Notes: generated by a model from the sequence alone, not told the origin. Numbered from the stretch's first letter, positions 17,080 to 25,274 are shown. The stretch: DNA of 64,000 nucleotides from Desulfocapsaceae bacterium (GCA_031292275.1 JARLHL010000047.1:1-64000), one strand, 5' to 3'. Made by a program: numbers and translations.

Positions 17080-17678
17080 CCTGATTTGTCCAGTTGACCC
17101 TCAATAGTGTTTCCAGAAATGGAATTTTGTTTGGAACATTGTGAGATTATGAATTTTTTAACATAATTGGGGGGGGGTGGCAATAATTTCCACCGGCAAT
17201 ATTAAAAACAGCACAGTTTTTTCTCCGAGCTTGGGAGATCCGTTTCTCTCGGCGGCCAGGGCGGCATGAATTCTTCATATAATAGTAATATAAAGTAATA
17301 GCAGAATATTGTGCAGTTGTTTATGTATACCAATACTGACCTCGCGGTGCTCTATGTAAAATCGCGATGTTTTCCAGAGAATTGTCTGCCGGCTGCCAAA
17401 TGATGCTTTATAAAGTCAGGCAAATCCGGCGGGGTCTCCCGGGATGGATCAAGGGAAAGGGGCTTGAGGACAGGTTGGCCGCAAATATTTGAGATGAAAG
17501 GCCCTTGTAAAACGGGACATGAATAATTATCTTGCTAGTACTGGAAAGATAGTGTACGTTTTCAAGTTACCTACAAACCAAAGATTGAGCATCTTTTCTT
17601 ATCGTCACTCCTGCATCTTTTGCATTCTTCTGCTGCCGATTAAATTTTATGCTGATCTCTTACTGAGGGAGGAACAGT
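17080..17678. other. 599-base A+T-rich region upstream of the RRM gene
   Basis: No gene is supported. It contains a run of nine G (17169-17177) and a hairpin with arms CCGAG/CTCGG near 17228-17256. A second hairpin (TCGCG/CGCGA) lies near 17343-17368. A weak minus-10/minus-35 pair, TTGCTA and TACGTT with 17-base spacing (17532-17560), would give a leader of about 110 bases. A segment near 17415-17490 superficially resembles a GEMM riboswitch but lacks its conserved core. Confidence 0.4.
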
Positions 17679-17948
17679 ATGAAATTATTTATCGGTAATC
17701 TGCCGCATGATATAACATCGACCGATATTAATCAGCTTTTCAGTGGGTTTGGGGAAGTTGTGAACACAAATCTGGTCATTGATCAGTTCTCAGGGCGGTC
17801 CCGCGGATTTGCATTCGTCGAAATGGCTACACGTTCGGAGGGGCATAAGGCAATGGAATCGCTCAACGGATCTGAATATAAACACCGTCAGCTTGTCTGC
17901 AATGAGGCTAAACCTCAGAAGAAAAAAGGAAGGCGGTCGTCGAGATAG
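17679..17948 (+). CDS. RNA-binding protein with one RRM domain
   Basis: An 89-residue protein, essentially a single RNA recognition motif. RNP2 is KLFIGNL at residue 2, and RNP1 is SRGFAFVEM near residue 45. A short basic tail follows (KKKGRRSSR). This is the size and layout of bacterial Rbp/RRM proteins that bind single-stranded RNA; in cyanobacteria and other bacteria they are often cold-inducible. The ribosome site GGGAGGAAC before the ATG is strong. A RhlE-type helicase follows after 333 bases and a cold-shock protein after that, all on the same strand, so a cold-adaptation role is likely. Confidence 0.93.
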   Translation: MKLFIGNLPHDITSTDINQLFSGFGEVVNTNLVIDQFSGRSRGFAFVEMATRSEGHKAMESLNGSEYKHRQLVCNEAKPQKKKGRRSSR

Positions 17949-18281
17949 GACGAATTTTACAGCATTTGTTATTTCTCAAACTTGATATGCCTCGATCATC
18001 ATAGTCTATGGCCGGCAAGGGGTTTCTGACTGAAAAATGAGAAATATCGGGCATCTGAATGAATATCGCTCTTCTTGTTCTGATCGGGATTCCCGGAAAA
18101 CACTGAATATCAAAACTCTCTTTTTTGATCTCGCTGGACAAAAAACACCATTGCGGGTCCACGAAGAGAGCTCCTGGGTCTGGAGTCAGAGCAGGAGGGT
18201 AATAACCAACGTATCTGTTTATAAAAAAGCGGATAGTATAGAGCAGGGCGCCATAAACGCCCCTTTAAAAAAAGGAGTTTA
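17949..18281 (+). other. 333-base leader region of the helicase gene
   Basis: No gene is supported. The last 60 bases contain a hairpin GGGCG-CCATAAA-CGCCC directly followed by CCTTTAAAAAAAGG, which includes the helicase ribosome site AAGGAG. Upstream, CTCCT and GGAG stretches near 18168-18202 could pair with each other or with the ribosome site. Confidence 0.4.
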
Positions 18282-19532
18282 ATGAGTTTTAGCAATTTTA
18301 ATTTCCACCAGAAAATTCAATCAGCCATTCAGCAGAGTGGCTACACTGTACCAACCCCTATTCAGCAGCAGGCCATCGGCCCGATTCTGGATAAACGCGA
18401 TCTCCTGGGCCTGGCACAGACCGGAACAGGAAAAACCGCAGCCTTCGTTCTCCCCTTAATTCAGCGCCTTTTAGACAGACCCGCCGGCAAGGTCCGGGGA
18501 CTGATTATTGCCCCTACCCGGGAATTGGCCGAGCAAATCCTCGATTATGTTGAAAAGATGTCAGTGGGGACGCGGTTGAAGAGCCTTGCCGTTTATGGCG
18601 GGGTCAGCAAGCATGCCCAGGCCGTCCGAATGAAGGCCGGCGTGGATATCATTGTCGCCTGCCCGGGCCGTCTGCTGGACCACCTGAACGACAGGGCGGT
18701 TGATCTCTCCGCCGTCGAGATGCTCATCCTCGACGAGGCTGACCATATGTTTGACAAGGGATTTCTTCCGGATATCAGAAAGATATTGCGGGCGGTCAAC
18801 GCAAAGCGGCAGACCCTTGTCTTTTCTGCCACCATGCCCGGCGAGATCCGCCGTCTGGTGGAGGAGATTCTGACCCATCCGGTAACGGTACAGGTCGAAG
18901 AGGCGAAACCGACCAAGAGCGTGAGCCATTCGGTCTACCAGGTCCAGCAGCAGGAAAAAACCGGTCTGCTGAAAGAGATTCTCGGCCGTGAAGATGTAAA
19001 AACGGCTCTGGTCTTCACCCGGACCAAGCACAGGGCCAAGAGCCTTGCCCTGCAACTGCAGAAGGCAGATTTTCAGGCGGTGGCCCTGCAGGGGAATATG
19101 TCCCAGGCCAAACGGCAGAGCGCTCTCGACGGATTCAAGAACGGCACCTATTCAATCCTGGTGGCAACGGATATCGCTGCCCGGGGCATTGACGTGTCGG
19201 AGATCTCCCACGTCATAAATTATGACATGCCCGACACAGTGGAAACCTATACCCACCGCACCGGTCGTACCGGTCGCGCTGCCTGTACCGGAGAGGCCTT
19301 TACCTTCGTGACTGCCGATGATAGCCGAATGATCCGGGCGGTCGAGCAGAATCTGGGGCGCAGGATTGTCAAGCTGTCCAGTTCGCAGATCGGCCGGCAG
19401 AACGGAAATGAAGAGGCCCGGCAGCGGAGTGCGACGCCGGAGACCTCGGGAAACGCCAAAACATCGGGACAGGGCCGTACGGGTAAGGCGCCCAGGCGCG
19501 GCCGGGCCCAATCGTTTGATTTTGGTATATAA
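18282..19532 (+). CDS. rhlE: DEAD-box ATP-dependent RNA helicase, RhlE type
   Basis: 416 residues. The DEAD-box motifs are present in order: Q motif (YTVPTPIQQQAI, about 20-31), Walker A AQTGTGKT (about 46), PTRELAEQ, GG, CPGRLLDHL, DEAD (VEMLILDEADHMFD), SAT, then the second RecA domain with ALVFTRTK, VATDIAARGIDV and HRTGRTGRA. The short basic C-terminal tail (about 370-416) is typical of RhlE-like helicases and lacks the CsdA RNA-binding extension. It unwinds RNA in ribosome assembly or mRNA turnover, often in the cold. The ribosome site AAGGAG lies five bases before the ATG. It ends on an intrinsic terminator that overlaps the stop codon. Confidence 0.94.
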   Translation: MSFSNFNFHQKIQSAIQQSGYTVPTPIQQQAIGPILDKRDLLGLAQTGTGKTAAFVLPLIQRLLDRPAGKVRGLIIAPTRELAEQILDYVEKMSVGTRLKSLAVYGGVSKHAQAVRMKAGVDIIVACPGRLLDHLNDRAVDLSAVEMLILDEADHMFDKGFLPDIRKILRAVNAKRQTLVFSATMPGEIRRLVEEILTHPVTVQVEEAKPTKSVSHSVYQVQQQEKTGLLKEILGREDVKTALVFTRTKHRAKSLALQLQKADFQAVALQGNMSQAKRQSALDGFKNGTYSILVATDIAARGIDVSEISHVINYDMPDTVETYTHRTGRTGRAACTGEAFTFVTADDSRMIRAVEQNLGRRIVKLSSSQIGRQNGNEEARQRSATPETSGNAKTSGQGRTGKAPRRGRAQSFDFGI

Positions 19533-19558
19533 TACGCGCCTGCAAAGGCGTATTTTTT
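19531..19558 (+). terminator. Rho-independent terminator of the helicase gene
   Basis: A stem CGCCT/AGGCG with a GCAA tetraloop, extended by AATA/TATT across a two-base bulge, runs directly into six T. The TAA stop codon at 19530-19532 forms the base of the stem. Confidence 0.85.
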
Positions 19559-19656
19559 GGCCTGTCAGCACGGGCCGCCCTCTGGACTCAATGGGTTGAG
19601 TTCGGAAATTTTAAAATTGATTCGTTCGCGGATCGAGTACACTAGGAGTATGAATA

Positions 19657-19857
19657 ATGGCAAAGGGAACAGTGAAGTGGTTTAATGATGCAAAAGGTTT
19701 TGGCTTTATCGAGCAGGAAGGCGGACAGGATGTATTTGTTCATCATTCTGCCATTCAGGCAAACGGCTTCAAATCACTTCAGGAAGGCGAGAAGGTAAGT
19801 TTCGATATTGAGAATGGTCCTAAAGGACCTGCTGCAGTAAACGTTGTAAAACTGTAA
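19657..19857 (+). CDS. cold-shock protein, CspA family
   Basis: A 66-residue single cold-shock domain that binds single-stranded nucleic acid. RNP1 is KGFGFI (residues 13-18) and RNP2 is VFVHHSAI (about 28-35); [19 protein letters not shown] is the canonical start. It is one of a family of paralogues in most genomes, so CspA versus a constitutive Csp cannot be distinguished. The ribosome site AGGAG lies before ATG 19657. It is the third member of the RRM-helicase-Csp cluster, transcribed separately after the helicase terminator and followed by its own hairpins. Confidence 0.96.
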   Translation: MAKGTVKWFNDAKGFGFIEQEGGQDVFVHHSAIQANGFKSLQEGEKVSFDIENGPKGPAAVNVVKL

Positions 19858-19862
19858 GACCT

Positions 19863-19904
19863 CTCCGGGCTGCAGAAACTCCCGGCGGAGATTTTTGCAG
19901 CCCG
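19863..19904 (+). terminator. terminator of the cold-shock gene with a competing second stem
   Basis: CTCCG (19863-19867) pairs with CGGAG (19886-19890), with an inner GGG/CCC, followed by ATTTTT: a standard terminator. A mutually exclusive nine-base perfect pair, CGGGCTGCA (19866-19874) with TGCAGCCCG (19896-19904), uses the same left arm and would hide the T run in the loop. Confidence 0.7.
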
Positions 19905-20216
19905 ATTTGGGGAGCCGATCAGGTTCCTCACCATCGTTGGCTGTGCAGACCTGATCTGCATTGCATCCGTGAGTTTCGTTTTTTTTTTCGCGCAGTATCC
20001 TTCCCGGTCTGAAACAAATATTTCTTGAGATTCTCTTTGGTCTGGAAAGAGGAAATGATAGAATGCATTGAAAGCTGTTAATGCCACAAGGCAGTTCTCG
20101 GGGCCGGACGGGCATGTCCGGTGACACGAACCGATCCCCGAGTGTTCCGTCTCTGTGATTTGCAATTGCAGTACCTGCCGCCGGCCCGGGGGCAGGCATC
20201 GCGAAGAGGAGGTTCT
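19905..20216 (+). promoter_or_regulatory. promoter and structured leader of the pyruvate:ferredoxin oxidoreductase operon
   Basis: A candidate promoter TTGGTC (20037-20042), 16 bases, TAGAAT (20059-20064) puts the transcript start near 20071. The leader then contains a nested stem: outer CTCGGGG (20097-20103)/CCCCGAG (20136-20142), inner CCGGAC (20104-20109)/GTCCGG (20116-20121). A 14-base asymmetric internal loop separates the inner stem from the right outer arm. The rest of the region is featureless apart from a run of T near 19980. Confidence 0.5.
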
Positions 20217-21137
20217 ATGTATAGAATTCGTTTTCATGGGAGGGGCGGCCAGGGCATGAAGATGGCCAGCCATATCCTCGGCACGGCCTTTTTTCTGGCT
20301 GGATTCGAGGTTCAGGATGCACCCCGGTTTGGCGCAGAAAGACGAGGTGCGCCGATCTTTGCCTATGTCCGGGCCCAGAAGGCTCCGATCAAGGAACGGG
20401 GCATCATCAGCCATCCGGGCCTTGTCCTGGTGGCTGACGAGAGCCTGGTGCCCCTGCCTGCCGCAGGTATCCTGCACGGGGTTGAAGAGACGACCGTTCT
20501 TTTTCTCAACAGCAGAGAGGGCGGTGCGGTCTGGAAGGCCCGTCTCAATTTTCCCGGTACTGTCCTGGCTTTGGATCTGATCGGCAATGACCTCAATCAG
20601 CCCGGCGGACAGAGATTCTTCGGTGCCATCTGCGCCGGTGCCGCTGCCGCCCTGACCGGCGTTATCCCAGAAGATGTCCTGATGCAGGCAATCGAAGACG
20701 AGCTCATCCATGTGGAGGCTATTGTTGTCCAGGAGAATAAAACCCGGGCCCGGGCCGCCTTTCTGGCCATGCAGGACAAGGCCGGCATCGTTGAAGAAGG
20801 GAGCGGGGTGAAGGTCGACGGCTACCGGAGACCGGCATGGATTGATGTACCGCTGGATGACGCCGGCCTTGCGGCACCGGCAATCCATGGACGGCGGACC
20901 AGCGAGCTGATGAAGACCGGGGCCTGGCGGCTCAGGAAGCCGGTGATCGATACGTGCCGCTGCAAGGGCTGCTGGTGGGTCTGCTCCACCTTCTGCCCGG
21001 ATAGTGCCATCGTTGTCGAAAGCGGCAGGCCCAGAATCGATTACGACCATTGCAAGGGGTGCATGATCTGCATGGTGCAGTGCTCGTCCCATGCCATCTC
21101 CCTGGTCAACGAGAAGGAGGAGGTGTCCGGTGAATAA
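20217..21137 (+). CDS. porG: pyruvate:ferredoxin oxidoreductase, fused gamma and delta subunits
   Basis: 306 residues. Residues 1-180 are the gamma domain (YRIRFHGRGGQGMKMASHILGTAF, and APRFGAERRGAPIFAYVR). From about residue 240 comes a delta-type ferredoxin domain with two 4Fe-4S motifs (CRCKGCWWVCSTFCP and CKGCMICMVQCSS). In most four-subunit enzymes these are separate PorG and PorD polypeptides, so this is a fusion. It is part of the electron-transfer side of the enzyme that makes acetyl-CoA and reduced ferredoxin from pyruvate, or the reverse. ATG 20217 is preceded by AGAGGAGG; an in-frame start further up (20121) would include leader sequence. Its last eight bases overlap the alpha subunit start. 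Confidence 0.92.
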   Translation: MYRIRFHGRGGQGMKMASHILGTAFFLAGFEVQDAPRFGAERRGAPIFAYVRAQKAPIKERGIISHPGLVLVADESLVPLPAAGILHGVEETTVLFLNSREGGAVWKARLNFPGTVLALDLIGNDLNQPGGQRFFGAICAGAAAALTGVIPEDVLMQAIEDELIHVEAIVVQENKTRARAAFLAMQDKAGIVEEGSGVKVDGYRRPAWIDVPLDDAGLAAPAIHGRRTSELMKTGAWRLRKPVIDTCRCKGCWWVCSTFCPDSAIVVESGRPRIDYDHCKGCMICMVQCSSHAISLVNEKEEVSGE

Positions 21138-22371
21138 ACAGATGCTGACCGGAAATGTGGCGGCCGCCTGGGGGGCGCGGCTGGCAGGGATCGATTATCT
21201 GCCGGCCTTCCCGATCTCCCCCCAGACCGAGATCATCGAAACCGTCGCGGAATGGATAGATACCGGGGCGATGGATGCGTCGATGACCACTATGGATTCG
21301 GAGCATTCCATGCTCACCGCCGCCGGCGGTGCTGCGGCAACCGGGGTTCGGGTCTTCACGGCCACCTCCAGCCAGGGTCTGCTCTATGGGATGGAGATGA
21401 TCTATGCGCTGGTTGGCTGGCGGGTGCCGCTGGTGCTGGTCAATGTGTCCAGAGGCCTTGCCGCTCCCATCACGCTAGAGCCGGATCATAACGATGTGCT
21501 GGCTGCCCGCGACAGCGGTTTTCTGCAGCTGCACTGTTCCACCTGCCAGGAGGTCCTGGACAGTATCCTGATGGCCTACCGCTTGGCCGAAGACAGACGG
21601 GTCCGTCTGCCGGTCCTGGTCAACCTGGACGGTTTTTATCTGTCCTACACCCGCGAGCCGGTGATCATCCCCGATTTGGAGGAGGCCAGGCAATTCGTCG
21701 GTCCCTACGATCCGGGTACGGTGCGATTTGCGGCCCAGGCCCCGGTCAGCGAAGCGGTGGCCGTGCTGGGCGGTGAGTCCTACTCCTACTTTCGCTACGA
21801 GGTCCAGATGGCCCAGGCCCAGGCCCTTGCGGTCTACGGTGAGATTGCCGCCGAGTTTGCAGCCTGCTTTGGCCGCGAACAGGCCCGAATCGATGCCTAC
21901 CGGGCTGAGGATGCCGAGTATCTCTTTCTGATGATCGGCTCCTTTGCCACCAAGGCCATGGACGCCGTCGATCAGTTGCGGGAGGCGGGCTGGAAGATCG
22001 GGCTGCTCCGGCCCCGTCTGCTCCGGCCCTTTCCCGAGCAGGACCTGCGGCAACTGGCGGCGGGCAAAAAGGGCATGGCGGTGATCGACCAGAACCTTTC
22101 CTTCGGGCGAGGCGGCATCCTGCATACCGAGGTCACCTCCTCGCTTTACGGTCAGTCCGGTGCGCCGTCGGTCATCGCCTCCTTTGTCGGCGGACTGGGG
22201 GGCCGCGATATTGCCGCCGAAGAATTCTATCAGATAGCCCAGGATCTTCGCCAGGCCTGCGTCAGGGGAATCCAGCCGCCCATGCGCCTGCTCTATACGG
22301 CGGCAGAGCTCACGGCTATGCGGAACCTGCAGGCCATAGCAAATGTACCCGCTCCAGAGAGGAAACCATGA
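21130..22371 (+). CDS. porA: pyruvate:ferredoxin oxidoreductase, alpha subunit
   Basis: About 413 residues. The domain I signature AAAWGARLAGIDYLPAFPISPQTEIIE is at the N-terminus, with the conserved segment TMDSEHSMLTAAGGAAATGVRVFTATSSQGL. Domain II follows with the LRPRLLRPFPEQDL and AVIDQNLSFGRGG region. This is the standard PorA arrangement; the subunit binds the substrate and, with the beta subunit, completes the thiamine diphosphate site. GTG 21130 is chosen because GGAGG lies just upstream and because it overlaps the gamma/delta stop by eight bases (translational coupling). The stop overlaps the beta subunit ATG by four bases. Confidence 0.93.
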   Translation: MNKQMLTGNVAAAWGARLAGIDYLPAFPISPQTEIIETVAEWIDTGAMDASMTTMDSEHSMLTAAGGAAATGVRVFTATSSQGLLYGMEMIYALVGWRVPLVLVNVSRGLAAPITLEPDHNDVLAARDSGFLQLHCSTCQEVLDSILMAYRLAEDRRVRLPVLVNLDGFYLSYTREPVIIPDLEEARQFVGPYDPGTVRFAAQAPVSEAVAVLGGESYSYFRYEVQMAQAQALAVYGEIAAEFAACFGREQARIDAYRAEDAEYLFLMIGSFATKAMDAVDQLREAGWKIGLLRPRLLRPFPEQDLRQLAAGKKGMAVIDQNLSFGRGGILHTEVTSSLYGQSGAPSVIASFVGGLGGRDIAAEEFYQIAQDLRQACVRGIQPPMRLLYTAAELTAMRNLQAIANVPAPERKP

Positions 22372-23306
22372 AAATCACGGATAGCGCCTTCAAAAAGCCC
22401 AAAGACCTCCCCGGTCTCCACATCCTCAGCGCCGGCACCTCCATCTGCGCCGGTTGCGGGGGCCTGCAGGCCATCCACGAGATCCTAGACATCCTGGGTC
22501 CCAAGACGGTGACAGTGAATGCCGCCGGCTGCATGTCGCTGCTCTCGGTCTATCCCTTCACGCCCTTTTCCGGCTCCTGGCTCTATACGGCCATGGCCTC
22601 TGCCCCTGCCGGGGCCCAGGGGGTCAGGGACGCCTTGGACAGGCTTCTGGCCACGAAGAAGATCGCAGCCGATGAGGATATGCAGGTGGTGGTCTTAAGC
22701 GGCGACGGCAGTGCCACGGGTATTGGCCTGTCTGCCACCTCCGGGGCCATCGACCGCAGGCTGGACTTTATCTATATCTGTTACGATAACGAGGGCTACG
22801 GTAATACCGGTCAGCAGTCTTCGGGAGGGACGCCCCACGGGGCAAGGACCACCACCAGCCGGGGCGAACAGGGTTATTGCGGGCATAAGAAGGATCTGTT
22901 TTCCATCTGGAAGGCCAACCATCCCGCCTATCTGGCGACAGTGTCAGGGGCGGAGCCTCTGGATTTGGCCCGGAAGATCGAGAAGGCCAGGGCCATAAAG
23001 GGACCAAGTCTGATCATCGCCTTCTCTCCCTGTCCGACGGGCTGGCATTTTCCTCCCCAGGAGTCCATCGAGATCGGCAGGCTGGCCGTACGGACCGGAG
23101 TCTGGCCCCTGAAGGAGTATGAGGACGGGAAGGTCGTGCATACAAAAATACCGGCGGGCCGCCTGCCGGTGACCGAATATCTACAGAAACAGGGCCGGTT
23201 CGCCCACCTCTTTCATCCCGGCAATGCCTACCTGATCAAAGAGATGCAGGCGGATGTGGATGCCTACTGGGACTGCGTTGAGAAATCCGCGGCGACCGGG
23301 CGGTGA
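22368..23306 (+). CDS. porB: pyruvate:ferredoxin oxidoreductase, beta subunit (thiamine diphosphate binding)
   Basis: 312 residues. The CAGCGG motif at about 26 and a third cysteine (NAAGC) coordinate the proximal 4Fe-4S cluster. The thiamine diphosphate motif is VVVLSGDGSATGIG with ICYDNEGYGNTGQQSSGGTP downstream. FSPCPTGWHF supports a pyruvate rather than a 2-oxoglutarate enzyme. ATGA overlap with porA shows one operon porGD-A-B. The substrate could also be a branched 2-oxoacid, but the beta sequence fits the pyruvate branch best. No terminator follows directly; the nearest candidate is about 340 bases downstream. Confidence 0.93.
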   Translation: MKITDSAFKKPKDLPGLHILSAGTSICAGCGGLQAIHEILDILGPKTVTVNAAGCMSLLSVYPFTPFSGSWLYTAMASAPAGAQGVRDALDRLLATKKIAADEDMQVVVLSGDGSATGIGLSATSGAIDRRLDFIYICYDNEGYGNTGQQSSGGTPHGARTTTSRGEQGYCGHKKDLFSIWKANHPAYLATVSGAEPLDLARKIEKARAIKGPSLIIAFSPCPTGWHFPPQESIEIGRLAVRTGVWPLKEYEDGKVVHTKIPAGRLPVTEYLQKQGRFAHLFHPGNAYLIKEMQADVDAYWDCVEKSAATGR

Positions 23307-23644
23307 CAAATTCAGGAAAAAGAGAAGAGGACGGGGAAATCGGCGGTCCGTTCCCGGGGCCTGGGCGCGCAACCGCCTCTGCAGTGCGCTGTCTGCGCTA
23401 TCATGTACCGTTTCATCGTCTCACCTCCTCGGATGTCCTTTTGATCGATTGGTCTCTTCTGAATCTCTTGTCGCTGACAACTTTATGCAGGAATGTTATC
23501 TCTGTCCAATTTTTTCCCGGAGGCCTTTCCGGCCGATGGCAGATGGCGCATCTGCAGCATGTGATCTGTTTTCTTCATGCATCGGAAATTGCGGATTTCA
23601 GGTGGGGAAGGGCAGTTTGGGCGATGGCCTCACAGCAGGCAAAC

Positions 23645-23685
23645 GGTCCGTGTGCCGGACCGCGCCCTGCCGGGGCAAAATTTTT
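23645..23685 (+). terminator. tandem-hairpin terminator candidate
   Basis: GGTCCG (23645-23650)/CGGACC (23656-23661) forms a tight six-base stem. GCCC/GGGC (23664-23676) and then AAAATTTTT follow. The second stem is short, so termination is probable, not certain. Confidence 0.5.
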
Positions 23686-23688
23686 CTC

Positions 23689-23716
23689 TTGAAGCAGACT
23701 CATTCGGTAGTATAAT
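23689..23716 (+). promoter_or_regulatory. sigma-70 promoter for the DHH-CBS gene
   Basis: TTGAAG (23689-23694) and a perfect TATAAT (23711-23716) are spaced by 16 bases. This is the best sigma-70 consensus I found in the window. Transcription would start near 23723, about 240 bases before the gene. Confidence 0.7.
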
Positions 23717-23961
23717 CCAAGTATTTGTAATTCCTTTCAGGATTGCTTTCTGCCCTGTGTCTTGCCTCCGTTAAGGCAGGATCATGTGAGATAGGTCAGG
23801 CGCAAGGTGTCGGCTTCAGGCCACAACCGAAAAGCTCCTTGGCAGTCTCTGAGGCAGTGAACTGCTTTTTCCATAATGGCCGGAATGATGATATGGCGAT
23901 GCTTCGCAGGTACGGCGTTCATGAATAGTAATGCAGGGACATCTTCTTTGGCGGGTAGACA

Positions 23962-25263
23962 ATGGAAATAATAACCACCCATAAAAACACAGATTTTGAC
24001 GGACTCGCTTCGGTTATCGCCGCAACCCTTCTCTACCCCGGAGCTGTTGGGGTCATCCCGAAGGCGGTGAATACCAATGTGGAACGATTCTTGTCCACCC
24101 ATAAGACGGCCTTCAACATTATTCTTCCCCATGAGGTCGATCATGCCGCTGTAAAAAAACTCATCGTGGTCGATACGGATCAATGGCGGCGCCTGGATCG
24201 CATGGAAAAATTGAAAGATCGTCAGGACCTTGAGATCCTGGTGTGGGACCACCACCCAAGTGACGGCGACATCGTCTCCACCTGGACCTGCAAGGAGACC
24301 ATCGGCGCCACGGTGACCCTGCTGATCCGGGAAATGAAAAGGCGGAATATGGTCTTGAGCCCGCTGGATTCCACCGTCCTTCTGATCGGACTCTATGAGG
24401 ACACCGGTCATCTGAGCTTTCCCGGAACCAAGGCGGAAGATGCGGCCGCAGCCGTCTATCTCCTGGAAAATGGGGCCGATTTGAACGTTGCCGGCGTATT
24501 TTTGAATCCTCCCTATGAAGAGGTCCAGAAGGACATCCTCTTTAATATGATGAAGTATACGGAAAAGGTGACATTCAATAATTATACCATCGGAATCAAT
24601 GTCATTACGCTGGAAAGAAAAGTTCCGATGCTTTCGGCCATCGTCAGCATGTACCGGACAATCATCAATGCCGATGCAGTCTTCGCAATATTCATCAATG
24701 ATGAGACCTGCTCCACCGTCATCGGACGAAGTGGGGTCGATCGTATCGATGTAGGTGAAATCCTGAGAAAATTTGGTGGTGGCGGTCATCCGGCTGCCGG
24801 TTCGGCCACGGTCAAGACCCAGGATTATCTCCCCGGAAAACTTAAGCTTGAGATTATCGAACTGATAAAGAAGAACAAGATCGGCGGTGCCATTGTCGCC
24901 GACCTCATGTCTTATCCCGTGACCATGGTGCCTCCCGAGACGCCTATGTTCGAGATCCGTTCCCTGATGGAGCAAAAAAAGATCAGAGGGATATTGGTCG
25001 GAGAGGAAGAGAGACTGGAGGGGATTGTCGTCCTCTGGGATTTGAAGAAGCTCAAACAGGAAAAACAATGGAAAGGCCCGGTCAAGGCCTTCATGATGCG
25101 TAATGTAAAAACGATCGGACCGGGTATGCAGCCTTCAGAAGCTGCAGAAATCATGGTCAAAAAAAATATCGGGCATCTGCCGGTGGAGCATGAGGGCAAA
25201 ATTATCGGGATCCTGACCCGTACCGACATCCTCTCCTATTTCTACGGCATGCTGCCGGAGTGA
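23962..25263 (+). CDS. DHH-family phosphoesterase with C-terminal CBS pair
   Basis: 433 residues. The DHH domain begins ITTHKNTDFDGLASV (metal-binding DFD) and contains VVDTD, VWDHHPSDGD (the DHH motif, about 93) and LYEDTGHLSF. The DHHA1 domain ends in FGGGGHPAAGSA (about 270-281). Two CBS domains follow (about 312-365 and 375-430), which usually bind adenine nucleotides. This is the N-terminal half of the DHH-CBS-poly(A) polymerase fusion proteins known from related bacteria, but the nucleotidyltransferase domain is absent: the frame ends right after the second CBS. Likely a nucleotide-sensing phosphodiesterase or nanoRNase. It is preceded by a strong promoter and converges with the pseudouridine synthase, 11 bases from its stop. 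Confidence 0.88.
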   Translation: MEIITTHKNTDFDGLASVIAATLLYPGAVGVIPKAVNTNVERFLSTHKTAFNIILPHEVDHAAVKKLIVVDTDQWRRLDRMEKLKDRQDLEILVWDHHPSDGDIVSTWTCKETIGATVTLLIREMKRRNMVLSPLDSTVLLIGLYEDTGHLSFPGTKAEDAAAAVYLLENGADLNVAGVFLNPPYEEVQKDILFNMMKYTEKVTFNNYTIGINVITLERKVPMLSAIVSMYRTIINADAVFAIFINDETCSTVIGRSGVDRIDVGEILRKFGGGGHPAAGSATVKTQDYLPGKLKLEIIELIKKNKIGGAIVADLMSYPVTMVPPETPMFEIRSLMEQKKIRGILVGEEERLEGIVVLWDLKKLKQEKQWKGPVKAFMMRNVKTIGPGMQPSEAAEIMVKKNIGHLPVEHEGKIIGILTRTDILSYFYGMLPE

Positions 25264-25274
25264 TCCTTCACGCC

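Larger units (their letters stand above)
23307..23961 (+). other. 655-base gap between porB and the DHH-CBS gene
   Basis: No gene is supported; the frames here lack ribosome sites or recognisable products. The region contains a double hairpin with a T run at 23645-23685 (possible terminator) and a strong promoter at 23689-23716. A leader of about 240 bases follows, with a TGCCT/AGGCA hairpin near 23764-23780. Confidence 0.5.

Noticed and set aside
17415-17490. Possible GEMM (c-di-GMP) riboswitch upstream of the RRM gene
   Set aside because: Only GGCAAA-like and GG-rich pieces match; the conserved GCAAAGCC core and the tetraloop-receptor arrangement are absent.
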